Positions 1-5,972 of a stretch of 7,057 nucleotides of DNA are shown here, piece by piece. The stretch is taken from the NCBI GenBank assembly GCA_026397455.1, contig JAPLUX010000045.1, forward strand, positions 1 through 7,057. Direction: 5' to 3'. Numbering within the stretch: position 1 is the first letter of the stretch; each line of letters opens with the position of its first letter. Source of the stretch: Candidatus Aenigmatarchaeota archaeon. Lineage in GTDB: Archaea > Aenigmatarchaeota > Aenigmatarchaeia > CG10238-14. Under the pieces are notes generated by a model. It made no database searches. It was not told the origin of the DNA and saw nothing but the letters and a program-made list of their open reading frames with translations. The position numbers were made by a program, and so were the translations under genes.

Positions 1-1
1 A

Positions 2-781
2 GTCAGTGCAACATTCATGGGTTTACCTCCTTGTGAAAGGTACTTCTATTTCAAGATTAAACCAACAACCCAACAACTTGGAGGAGGTTCTTGTGAAGTT
101 CGTGTTACCTCCGAAGGTTTAACTAATGAAATCTTTAAACCTGAAATAAAAACCAACCCCGGTCCACTGGATATCTATGTTCGTACTGTCCCAACATTAT
201 TAGAATTCGATAAATTGAAGGATGACGGTTTCAAAGTCTTCATAGATGTGGTAAACAAATGTACTAAATTAACAGATATAAAATCTGGATATGGAGAAAT
301 AGATAAAGGCCTTACCTTAATTTGGAGTGACTCATTACCAATTGACATAGATTCCTGTTATAACTCAACTGTTGAAAAAATATCATGCCCGAACAATCAA
401 GAAGGTAAAAAATGTGTTAAAATAACTCCTTCAATGGAAAAATATAAGACAGTAATGTGTGAACAAGGATCACAGGACGATGAGGTTAAATCGCTTAGGT
501 GTAATTTTAAGTTCACTACCAACAGTTTTTCTGGCAAACAGACTGGACTCATGAGTGTTATATCTCATTATAATTACCATTACGAATTTGATGAATCATT
601 GGGTGCGATTTGTAAAGGAAAGGACGGTAGTTTACCTGCACAAGAAAAATGTAAGGCAGACATGTGGGGGAATGTAAATGAACAAGATTGTTGTGACGCT
701 AAGGGATACAACTGGTGTAACTGTGGTCAATGTGATGAACAGGAGCAGGGTTGTGATATTGTATGCCCTGTGACAAGTTGA
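2..781 (+). CDS. Cysteine-rich probable extracellular protein, 3' end only
   Basis: Seen: the frame is open to the left edge and gives 259 residues before TGA. The ATG at 17 is probably internal, because in-frame codons before it (V-S-A-T-F) continue without a stop and no ribosome site precedes it. There are 17 cysteines. Roughly the first 90 residues alternate hydrophobic and polar positions in a beta-rich manner, ending near DVVNKC. A second beta-like stretch ends near SHYNYHYEF. The last 60 residues form a compact cysteine cluster with spacing C-x12-C-x12-CC-x7-C-x-C-x2-C-x6-C-x3-C. An NST sequon is present. No membrane helix is visible in this part. Inference: a secreted or surface-anchored protein with Ig-like domains and a disulfide-rich C-terminal module, perhaps an adhesin or a partner of the convergent pilin-like operon. 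Metal binding by the cluster cannot be excluded. I do not recognise a named family. Confidence 0.75.
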   Translation, partial: VSATFMGLPPCERYFYFKIKPTTQQLGGGSCEVRVTSEGLTNEIFKPEIKTNPGPLDIYVRTVPTLLEFDKLKDDGFKVFIDVVNKCTKLTDIKSGYGEIDKGLTLIWSDSLPIDIDSCYNSTVEKISCPNNQEGKKCVKITPSMEKYKTVMCEQGSQDDEVKSLRCNFKFTTNSFSGKQTGLMSVISHYNYHYEFDESLGAICKGKDGSLPAQEKCKADMWGNVNEQDCCDAKGYNWCNCGQCDEQEQGCDIVCPVTS

Positions 782-813
782 TCTAAAAAATAAATTATTA
801 TAATAAAATTTAC
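782..813. terminator. AT-rich convergent intergenic spacer, probable U-tract termination
   Basis: This 32-base gap separates the stop codons of two convergent genes. It is almost entirely A/T. Read on the minus strand it ends in a T-rich run (TTTATTTTTT), the kind of U-tract that suffices for intrinsic termination in archaea. The plus strand has shorter T runs. No clear hairpin is seen. It probably ends the long minus-strand operon. Confidence 0.5.
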
Positions 814-1149
814 TTATGATTCAGTCATACAAGCGCATGATTTACGACACTGGTCTACAGAAGTATAACCAAGTTTAGTGCATACATCCTGAACGGATGC
901 CGTACCACTCCCAGTCCCAAGTTGTTTCTTTGTTATTCCACTATCACTCATAGAACCAGAACTTGTATCGATTAGTTCTGTTGCACATCCATTAGCTTGC
1001 ATTTTTGCACATGCAGTATTTTTATAACCCATGTATACAATAGTTGAAGGGTTCCATACTCCTAAGAAAAAAGTAATTAATGCCAACAATACCAATACTG
1101 CAATTATTATTATAATTAGTTGTTCAACGTGTATCGCAATACCTTTCAT
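814..1149 (-). CDS. Class III signal peptide pilin-like protein with C-x10-C-x3-C-x-C tail
   Basis: Seen: 111 residues starting MKGIAIHVEQ, then an isoleucine/leucine-rich helix at about residues 10-32 and a soluble domain rich in Gly, Ser and Thr. Six cysteines lie at 47, 55, 90, 101, 105 and 107, and the last four have the spacing C-x10-C-x3-C-x-C. Family knowledge: a Lys-Gly leader directly before a hydrophobic helix is the archaeal class III signal, cut after Gly by a PibD/ArlK-type peptidase. Inference: a filament subunit stabilised by disulfides. It is the last gene of the operon, 32 bases after the preceding stop, with no Shine-Dalgarno sequence and a TATA-like box upstream, so it may be expressed separately, as expected for an abundant (major) subunit. 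Its tail matches that of the 99-residue protein at 5362-5661, making the two paralogues. Confidence 0.82.
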   Translation of the reverse strand: MKGIAIHVEQLIIIIIAVLVLLALITFFLGVWNPSTIVYMGYKNTACAKMQANGCATELIDTSSGSMSDSGITKKQLGTGSGTASVQDVCTKLGYTSVDQCRKSCACMTES

Positions 1150-1181
1150 AAATTAAATTTATCTTTGGTTGCTTAAATAAC
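1150..1181 (-). promoter_or_regulatory. Possible internal archaeal promoter for a leaderless transcript
   Basis: The minus strand of this AT-rich gap contains TTATTTAAG at 1172-1180. Its centre lies about 27 bases before the ATG at 1149, the usual distance of an archaeal TATA box from the transcription start. No Shine-Dalgarno sequence is present before that ATG. Together these fit a leaderless transcript of the last gene, though AT-rich DNA gives such boxes by chance. Confidence 0.3.
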
Positions 1182-1637
1182 TTATATCTCGCTCCAGACT
1201 TTGATATCCCCGTTGATTATACTACCTCTAACTTCTGAATCTAAGGACACTATCTCCAAGTTTAAAATTGAAACTACTCTTGAATTCTGTACATCAACAG
1301 AAACCACTTTTATGTTGACATCCACGTTCGAGTAAGACAAAGAAGGGTGAAAATATTCATTTACTTTATCTATAAATTTGTTTTTTAAATTCTCATCGAT
1401 CTGATTAACATCCTGTATACCCAAATCATTTTTTGCTGCTTTAACAGAGAGTCCTAATGCTTGAGTAGAATGAGCTCTTGCAGCCTCTACGGCATTAACC
1501 ATCCTGTAGAATTTAGATACTTTATCAGAGATACTTATTTCCTTATTCAACTGTTGGGCGATGACATAGTTAACTATTACGTATGTGACTAACATGAAAA
1601 TTATGGCCATCGCTATTTTCACATATCCTTTCGACAT
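1182..1637 (-). CDS. Minor-pilin-like membrane-anchored protein, cysteine-free
   Basis: Seen: 151 residues starting MSKGYVKIAM. One hydrophobic helix spans about residues 7-27. Residues 28-70 look alpha-helical and polar, as in the stalk of a pilin-like protein, and include VNAVEAARAHSTQAL. From about residue 105 onward beta-like alternation is seen (VDVNIKVVSVDV). There is no cysteine, unlike its three upstream neighbours. The S-K-G leader fits class III prepilin processing after Gly4. The ATG directly abuts the TAA of the preceding gene with no spacer, so reinitiation by coupled ribosomes is likely. Inference: one of four consecutive 144-156-residue minor-pilin-like subunits, possibly forming a heteromeric filament tip or priming complex. 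The exact role is unknown and no named family is recognised. Confidence 0.8.
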   Translation of the reverse strand: MSKGYVKIAMAIIFMLVTYVIVNYVIAQQLNKEISISDKVSKFYRMVNAVEAARAHSTQALGLSVKAAKNDLGIQDVNQIDENLKNKFIDKVNEYFHPSLSYSNVDVNIKVVSVDVQNSRVVSILNLEIVSLDSEVRGSIINGDIKVWSEI

Positions 1638-2108
1638 TTAACCAACTCTCATCAACATATTCTTGTACTTGAAATTTTGAGCCACCAAAGTAAACTCAGA
1701 AACATCTTGTGTCTTGAGATTAACATTACCTAATTCCAATTCTTTTGGATAATAGACCGTCAGATGATAATCTTTCCCTGAAGGTAATACATCTTTCATT
1801 CTAGTATCGACATCATTCTTCAAACTATTAAGGAATGTTTGATCTGAACATCTTGTTGAACAGTCAGAAAGATTTTGAAGAACACTTTTTTGTTGGACCA
1901 ACGATAACATAGCATGATCAGCTAACAACGGGTTGTACAGGGGTTTAATCGTGATTAGAACTTCCACTGGTGCTCTAACAAGTCCTGTACCGACTGCAAA
2001 ATTAAACCATAGATTAACTACCCCACTTATCAAAGGTACGAGTATTAAGCATATGATTACTTCAAAAAGGAATAAAATCAAACTTGCGACTACCATCCCT
2101 TTTCTCAA
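1638..2108 (-). CDS. Minor-pilin-like membrane-anchored protein (TTG start)
   Basis: Seen: 156 residues with a TTG start, giving MRKGMVVASL, chosen because GGAGGG lies 6 bases upstream and because TTG overlaps the TGA of the preceding gene as TTGA. A strongly hydrophobic segment covers about residues 5-35 and contains Cys20. The soluble part starts near RAPVEVLITIKPLYNPLL, and Cys83 and Cys87 form a close pair (C-x3-C). A beta-like stretch follows at about 113-145 (YHLTVYYPKELEL). The R-K-G leader fits class III prepilin processing. Inference: a minor-pilin-like subunit acting on the outer face of the membrane. The hydrophobic stretch is long for a simple pilin helix, so it may also be a permanently membrane-embedded accessory protein. 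Confidence 0.8.
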   Translation of the reverse strand: MRKGMVVASLILFLFEVIICLILVPLISGVVNLWFNFAVGTGLVRAPVEVLITIKPLYNPLLADHAMLSLVQQKSVLQNLSDCSTRCSDQTFLNSLKNDVDTRMKDVLPSGKDYHLTVYYPKELELGNVNLKTQDVSEFTLVAQNFKYKNMLMRVG

Positions 2109-2539
2109 ATTCTTCCCTCCACTTTTGCTGGTATGAATTCAGTATTTCCATCAACATTTCTAGCGATCACCACGGGAAAAGTGAAACTGCTCTTAGCAAC
2201 ATCATCTGGAATAAAATTTCCGAACTCCCAGACTTTACCATCACCTTCAACCTTGAAATAAGTATTCTCACTCAGGATTAAACAATGTTGTCCAGCAGTC
2301 AGATTCTCCTCGTAAAGAACCCCTCTTAAATACTCACCATCTTTCTCATAAACTAAACACTTTGACCCTATGAAATTTTCTATCGAATCTATGAGTTGTC
2401 TGTCCTCGAACCTAGATTCATATGTGACTCTATACAACATGACGTTCAACATCGTGCCGAGTGCTACGACTGTCATTATTATGAAAGACATCAAGTTAAT
2501 CACTGCTTCCGGTGTTACTTGTGATTGTCCCTTGCTCAT
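2105..2539 (-). CDS. Class III signal peptide minor-pilin-like protein (MSKGQ leader)
   Basis: Seen: 144 residues starting MSKGQSQVTPEAVINLM, the clearest class III leader in the operon: Lys3-Gly4, then Gln at +1 and a Glu before the hydrophobic helix at about residues 15-36. The mature N-terminus would be QSQVTPEAV. After a polar helical stretch (YESRFEDRQLIDSIENF) comes a beta-rich domain with Cys61 and Cys86, the only two cysteines and so a likely disulfide, plus an NLT sequon. The C-terminal part contains WEFGNFIPDD and alternating strands. The ATG abuts the TAG of the upstream gene. Inference: a minor pilin or pseudopilin of the filament encoded here. Confidence is high that it is a pilin-like secreted protein and low for any specific role. 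Confidence 0.85.
   Translation of the reverse strand: MSKGQSQVTPEAVINLMSFIIMTVVALGTMLNVMLYRVTYESRFEDRQLIDSIENFIGSKCLVYEKDGEYLRGVLYEENLTAGQHCLILSENTYFKVEGDGKVWEFGNFIPDDVAKSSFTFPVVIARNVDGNTEFIPAKVEGRI
2115..2120 (-). promoter_or_regulatory. Strong Shine-Dalgarno GGAGGG deciding the TTG start at 2108
   Basis: The minus strand reads GGAGGG followed by six bases and TTG. It is the best ribosome site in the window and fixes the non-ATG start. It lies inside the last codons of the upstream gene. Confidence 0.8.
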
Positions 2540-2989
2540 CTAACCCACTTCAAAACTTATATCATCTTGAACCTTATGAATGGTCAATATCTTCACTTGC
2601 TTTTGTCCGCATTCTGTATCGACAGGATGGATTTTTATGTAGTCTGGTCTTATGTTGTTTAATTCCACTGTCTGTTCTCTTACAACTTCAGCACTTTTTT
2701 CTTCAAGTACGAGCATACCAGTCGGTATAGTTACTTTTGTCTTCTCTTCGGTGATATTGATAATACAAACCCCTGCTGGTAATCTGAAGATGATCGTTCC
2801 ATTCAGGCTGGTGGAAGATAAAGCAGATATTGCACCACTCAGCATCTCTGACATCATCTTTGCATCGTAAATTTCAGACCCAGTTAACATACCGACACCA
2901 AGATAGAGCAGAGCGAACATTAGACCAAGTGCCATGATCATGGACCCTAAGAACAATAACATGTGAGTGGTTATCACCGAACCTTTCAA
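2540..2989 (-). CDS. Minor-pilin-like protein (TTG start in TTGA overlap)
   Basis: Seen: 149 residues beginning MKGSVITTHM when started at the TTG at 2989. I prefer this start over the TTG five codons upstream at 3004. AGGA lies 5 bases before it, TTG overlaps the stop of the previous gene as TTGA (the same arrangement as at 2105-2108), and it yields the M-K-G leader shared by its neighbours. A hydrophobic helix follows at about residues 9-32, then a Ser/Ala/Met-rich helical region, then strands with FRLPAGVCIINIT and TKVTIP. Cys75 and Cys127 are the only cysteines. NGT and NIT sequons are present. Inference: an exported pilin-fold subunit, with an N-terminal helix packing into the filament and a C-terminal beta domain. 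Confidence 0.82.
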   Translation of the reverse strand: MKGSVITTHMLLFLGSMIMALGLMFALLYLGVGMLTGSEIYDAKMMSEMLSGAISALSSTSLNGTIIFRLPAGVCIINITEEKTKVTIPTGMLVLEEKSAEVVREQTVELNNIRPDYIKIHPVDTECGQKQVKILTIHKVQDDISFEVG

Positions 2990-5337
2990 CAATTTCCTGA
3001 CCAAAGATAATCGCCTCTCAAATCACCGAATTGTGTTTTAGTGAGTGAATAAACATCAGGATATTTTAAAAAGGCTTCTCTGTAGAAATCGAATGTTGTT
3101 CTTATTGCACTTCCTATAAGGGCACATTCGTCTGAAACACCAATACCGACACAACCTTTTAAAATGCCTAAAATGGATTTTGGAGCCAATATTCCAGCAC
3201 TTCCGATTAATTCAGCTGCTTCACATAAACCCGTTGCGACACAATTTGCAATATATGCTGCTGTTTCTATACCAACATACCAATCAACCAAACCGGATGT
3301 CGCGAAACAATAGTTCCTATCTTTATCAGGACACATCAATGGCTTAATCCAAACTGTATCCCCATCTTTCCTAACATCTACATAAGCATAACATGGGCTC
3401 ACTAAATAGAATCTTGGATTTGCTGCAACCAAACTTCCTCTATCGAGTTTTATATATTTGACGCCCTCATCAATACAACTCTGTGGAAGAGGGTACTTTC
3501 TCACGAAAAATCCCATCTGTAAGCAAATTTCCCCATCTTCGCATCGCTTTCCACCATAATTAGAATAATCCATTTGTTTATCCCAATAAGTTGCTCCTAA
3601 AGGAGTGTAAAGGTCTTGAATCCTGAGTAAGCTGTATCCTAATACTCCTCTTGAAGGAAGTTTCTTTAAATCTTCGCCTATTCTCAAATAATCTCTTTCA
3701 TATGCTATTGTACCAAGACGTCTTAATTCATTTTTATCTGGAAATGCTGGGCTATGAATATCTGTTAAATAATCACGTATATGTCCTCTACATCCCTCTG
3801 GATCAGATTCACAAAGACCCATTACTTTGTCTAAATCGCTATCTATTGATCCAATAGCCATCGCTCCATTCTTAAAATCCCCATTGAGTTTTTCTATACT
3901 ATTACTTAATTTTTCCACTGCCTCTTCACGTGTATAAGATTTCTTTGGATCCCATGCATCCATGAGTTGCTTTGCATCCTTATCAAAATCAGGATTAACG
4001 TTGGGATCGGTATACCAATTACTAAGTTCTTCAGAAAATATTTCTCCACCTTCTGGTGTATAGACATGATGACCAAATACTTTACCTTCTCCTTCTACAA
4101 GAAAATTTTTTATAGGATTGAGTAATTTTGCTTTCATACTTTCTTTCCACTCTTTGTATTTGAACCTTATTCCAGTAGGTTCTCCATTCTCATATTGAGC
4201 TTCAAAGAAATCTAATTTTTGTGGATTGCCATTCTCTCCGAAGTATTCAACAGTGGCTTCATAAGTAGGTGTATCTGTTTGCATCCATCCATCTATTATA
4301 TCTCCATTGTTTGGATCGACGTTCCAACTTGAGATAAAACCTTTATCGTTATTAGAGACAAGAAAATTTTGTGATGTACTATCGATGCTTGTTGTGTAAT
4401 AAGAATCTAAACTACCATATAATGTAGGACTATTTCCACCATAACTCAAACTTTGATCACTTATACTCATAGTATAACTGTAACCTTTACCACCGCCTAC
4501 TCTATCAATTATTTTTGTTGCAGCAGTCTTAATTGCATCTTTTATTGCGGGTAAAGCGAATTTTGTGATCAATGGTTTGGCCACGAAGTCAGTTGCAAAA
4601 GCAGCAACGAGTGAATAAGTAGCACATTTTCCTAAACTTTCATGAAAGGTGTACATGCAGAATACTGTATACATAGAGGTTTCTGCAGATAATGTTAAAC
4701 CTTCTCTAATAACCCATTTTCCTCCTTGAATATAACCTTTTGGCATACCAACCCAATCTTTTCCCTTTGCTATCGCGGCTGAAATCTGTGTGAATGTTTC
4801 TGAATCCTGTATTTTTTCTGCGATATCACCTAAAAATGTGTTTTTTATTTTTGTTCCTATATCCCCTAAATATTCTCCAGCAACTTGTGTTCCGAGTACA
4901 TTTACACCTAAACCTACCATATCGACGGTCATAGTCATCAATAAGTTACTGTTCCAAGGTAGATCTTCAGACCATGGAGCAATGATGGATGCAGCAGTTC
5001 CCATTATATTTCCACTTGTTATATCACCGATATTATAAGGAGCTTCCGGTGGAAATCTTTCCCAAAAAAGATAATAATAAGGTTCGTTTCCAACACCACC
5101 TGGAGTGAGTTGTTTCCAAAAATCCGCAAGTTGTAGTTCTTGTGGCATTTCGATTTTTGCTGGCTTTGTTTGTCCAGAATCCTGACATGCCATATCAACT
5201 GCATTCACGAAATTTACAGCACTCTCTTCAGCTCTTCTATCAGCTTCATTATGAATGAAAAACCACCAGAGAGAAAAAGTGACTAAAACCGCTAATAATA
5301 CTCCTATAACAAACTTAACTTGTTCTGTTGTGAGCAT
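2986..5337 (-). CDS. Very large membrane-anchored protein of the pilin-like operon, cysteine-rich C-terminus
   Basis: Seen: 783 residues from the ATG at 5337. One clear N-terminal helix spans about residues 7-27 (FVIGVLLAVLVTFSLWWFF), followed by a charged stretch. Residues 105-160 and 215-265 are moderately hydrophobic and could be membrane-associated helices. Residues 285-400 are polar, Ser/Tyr/Gly-rich and beta-like. Residues 400-560 look mostly helical. Of 16 cysteines, 13 fall between 509 and the last residue (Cys783). Around 641-680 the motifs NPRFYLVSPCYAY and WIKPLMCPD stand out, and residues 685-745 are hydrophobic with Cys pairs. In-frame codons upstream encode I-R-K-G-L before a stop, so the true product may be 788 residues with an RKG leader. 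Inference: a filament tip, base or adhesin-like subunit, a counterpart in position and size (not shown homology) to large minor pseudopilins such as GspK. The family is not recognised. Confidence 0.85.
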   Translation of the reverse strand: MLTTEQVKFVIGVLLAVLVTFSLWWFFIHNEADRRAEESAVNFVNAVDMACQDSGQTKPAKIEMPQELQLADFWKQLTPGGVGNEPYYYLFWERFPPEAPYNIGDITSGNIMGTAASIIAPWSEDLPWNSNLLMTMTVDMVGLGVNVLGTQVAGEYLGDIGTKIKNTFLGDIAEKIQDSETFTQISAAIAKGKDWVGMPKGYIQGGKWVIREGLTLSAETSMYTVFCMYTFHESLGKCATYSLVAAFATDFVAKPLITKFALPAIKDAIKTAATKIIDRVGGGKGYSYTMSISDQSLSYGGNSPTLYGSLDSYYTTSIDSTSQNFLVSNNDKGFISSWNVDPNNGDIIDGWMQTDTPTYEATVEYFGENGNPQKLDFFEAQYENGEPTGIRFKYKEWKESMKAKLLNPIKNFLVEGEGKVFGHHVYTPEGGEIFSEELSNWYTDPNVNPDFDKDAKQLMDAWDPKKSYTREEAVEKLSNSIEKLNGDFKNGAMAIGSIDSDLDKVMGLCESDPEGCRGHIRDYLTDIHSPAFPDKNELRRLGTIAYERDYLRIGEDLKKLPSRGVLGYSLLRIQDLYTPLGATYWDKQMDYSNYGGKRCEDGEICLQMGFFVRKYPLPQSCIDEGVKYIKLDRGSLVAANPRFYLVSPCYAYVDVRKDGDTVWIKPLMCPDKDRNYCFATSGLVDWYVGIETAAYIANCVATGLCEAAELIGSAGILAPKSILGILKGCVGIGVSDECALIGSAIRTTFDFYREAFLKYPDVYSLTKTQFGDLRGDYLWSGNC
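2995..2998 (-). promoter_or_regulatory. Shine-Dalgarno AGGA supporting the TTG start at 2989
   Basis: The minus strand reads AGGA, then AATTG, then the start TTG. A 5-base spacing fits the 5-6 bases used by the other well-marked starts in this operon. This favours 2989 over the in-frame TTG at 3004. Confidence 0.55.
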
Positions 5338-5357
5338 TAAACCCTTTCTTATTCATA

Positions 5358-5363
5358 TCACCT
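5358..5363 (-). promoter_or_regulatory. Shine-Dalgarno AGGTGA ahead of the large gene
   Basis: The minus strand reads AGGTGA, a full match to the archaeal anti-Shine-Dalgarno core. It is only 1 base from an out-of-frame ATG (5356), 5 bases from an in-frame ATA (5352), and 20 bases from the in-frame ATG (5337). Only the ATA has normal spacing, which makes the start of the large gene uncertain. Confidence 0.55.
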
Positions 5364-5661
5364 ATGTCGTGCTAACGATACAACCACATGCACTTCTACA
5401 TTTATTTTCGTCTGATATACCATTAAGGTTACACAATTCCTGAAGAGTGTATTCCCTTTTATTCTCAACGGTAATTTGACTCAAATCTTCATTACAATTT
5501 TTTATCAAATCTAAACAACCTTTTCTCATGAGCATATCATATCTTTCCCCGCCAAAACAATTGGGACAATAGAAGTAAACAAAAGAAACAATCGCTGCTA
5601 TGACTATAATTGTAATTACTAAATAGACAGCAATGTTTGAAGGCAAAGATTGACCTTTCAT
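5362..5661 (-). CDS. Class III signal peptide cysteine-rich pilin-like protein
   Basis: Seen: 99 residues starting MKGQSLPSNI, a Lys-Gly/Gln class III leader, with a helix at about residues 9-30. Eight cysteines follow at 32, 35, 49, 56, 77, 88, 92 and 94. The first pair (CPNC) sits right at the outer end of the helix. The last four have spacing C-x10-C-x3-C-x-C, identical to that in the 111-residue protein at 814-1149, and the flanking residues also agree (LC-NLNG / VC-TKLG and KCRSACGC / QCRKSCAC). GGGGA lies 7 bases before the ATG, within the 3' end of the upstream gene, which ends one base away. Inference: a secreted filament subunit with up to four disulfides. A redox-active CxxC or a bound metal is an alternative for the CPNC pair. 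Confidence 0.87.
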   Translation of the reverse strand: MKGQSLPSNIAVYLVITIIVIAAIVSFVYFYCPNCFGGERYDMLMRKGCLDLIKNCNEDLSQITVENKREYTLQELCNLNGISDENKCRSACGCIVSTT

Positions 5662-5662
5662 T

Positions 5663-5815
5663 TTATTTCCCCAGAATTCCAGTTTGTGTTATGTTCGAAA
5701 AATATAAGTACAACAAATTCTTGAATTGAGTTGAAAATAATATCGCTATTATCACGACTATAAGAAAAATTACTACAAACACAATTTGGGATGTTGAAAA
5801 CCAAAACCCTTTCAT
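5663..5815 (-). CDS. Mini-pilin-like small membrane protein, 50 residues
   Basis: Seen: ATG at 5815 with AGGGG 8 bases upstream, giving MKGFWFSTSQ, a helix at about residues 10-28 (IVFVVIFLIVVIIAILF), then a short tail with YLYFSNITQTG (one NIT sequon) ending at TAA. It is shorter than 60 residues and easy to miss. The stop is one base from the next ATG, and its last codons carry that gene's GGGGA ribosome site, so the two are probably coupled. The K-G leader and immediate helix fit a class III prepilin with almost no globular domain. Inference: a small filament or assembly subunit. Function is not recognised. Confidence 0.72.
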   Translation of the reverse strand: MKGFWFSTSQIVFVVIFLIVVIIAILFSTQFKNLLYLYFSNITQTGILGK

Positions 5816-5819
5816 ATCA

Positions 5820-5972
5820 TTACCCCTTAGGAGGTCTCTTAGGAAACCTTAATTGCGATATAAAATTAGTCAAAGCGTTATCAGGCATAGCTTTCAAACC
5901 TAGAATTATAAAAGTCAAGATTATTAGTGCTATAATAATTCCTAGCATTAATAACAAGAGGTCATCATCCAT
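5820..5972 (-). CDS. Small single-helix membrane protein with reversed charge pattern, 50 residues
   Basis: Seen: ATG at 5972, in a TAATG overlap with the preceding stop, with AAGGGA 8 bases upstream. The protein begins MDDDLLLLMLG, has a helix at about residues 4-26, and ends in a basic, proline-rich tail (RFPKRPPKG). Unlike its neighbours it has no K-G leader. By the positive-inside rule, the acidic N-terminus should face outward and the basic C-terminus inward, opposite to a pilin. Its last codons supply the ribosome site of the next gene. Inference: a small membrane partner of the assembly machinery rather than a filament subunit. The family is unknown. Confidence 0.68.
   Translation of the reverse strand: MDDDLLLLMLGIIIALIILTFIILGLKAMPDNALTNFISQLRFPKRPPKG

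Noticed and set aside
1933..2870. Several 65-72-codon plus-strand open frames
   Set aside because: They lie fully antisense to well-supported pilin-like genes, lack ribosome sites and overlap one another in different frames.
2987..3004. Start of the 149-residue protein at the upstream TTG (3004)
   Set aside because: It would place five residues before the K-G leader and overlap the previous gene by 19 bases. The TTG at 2989 has better spacing from AGGA and a TTGA coupling.
3651..5204. Short open frames on the plus strand (3651-3857, 4790-5038) and in another minus frame (5019-5204)
   Set aside because: All fall inside the large minus-strand gene, whose frame is open for over 2.3 kb. These are chance shadows.
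5255..5443. 62-codon plus-strand open frame over the start of the large gene
   Set aside because: Antisense to the N-terminal helix region and the end of the 99-residue gene, with no start signals.
5538..5661. CPNC pair in the 99-residue protein as a thioredoxin-type active site
   Set aside because: The pair follows directly after the membrane helix in a short cysteine-rich protein with no thioredoxin-like fold pattern. A structural disulfide is more likely.
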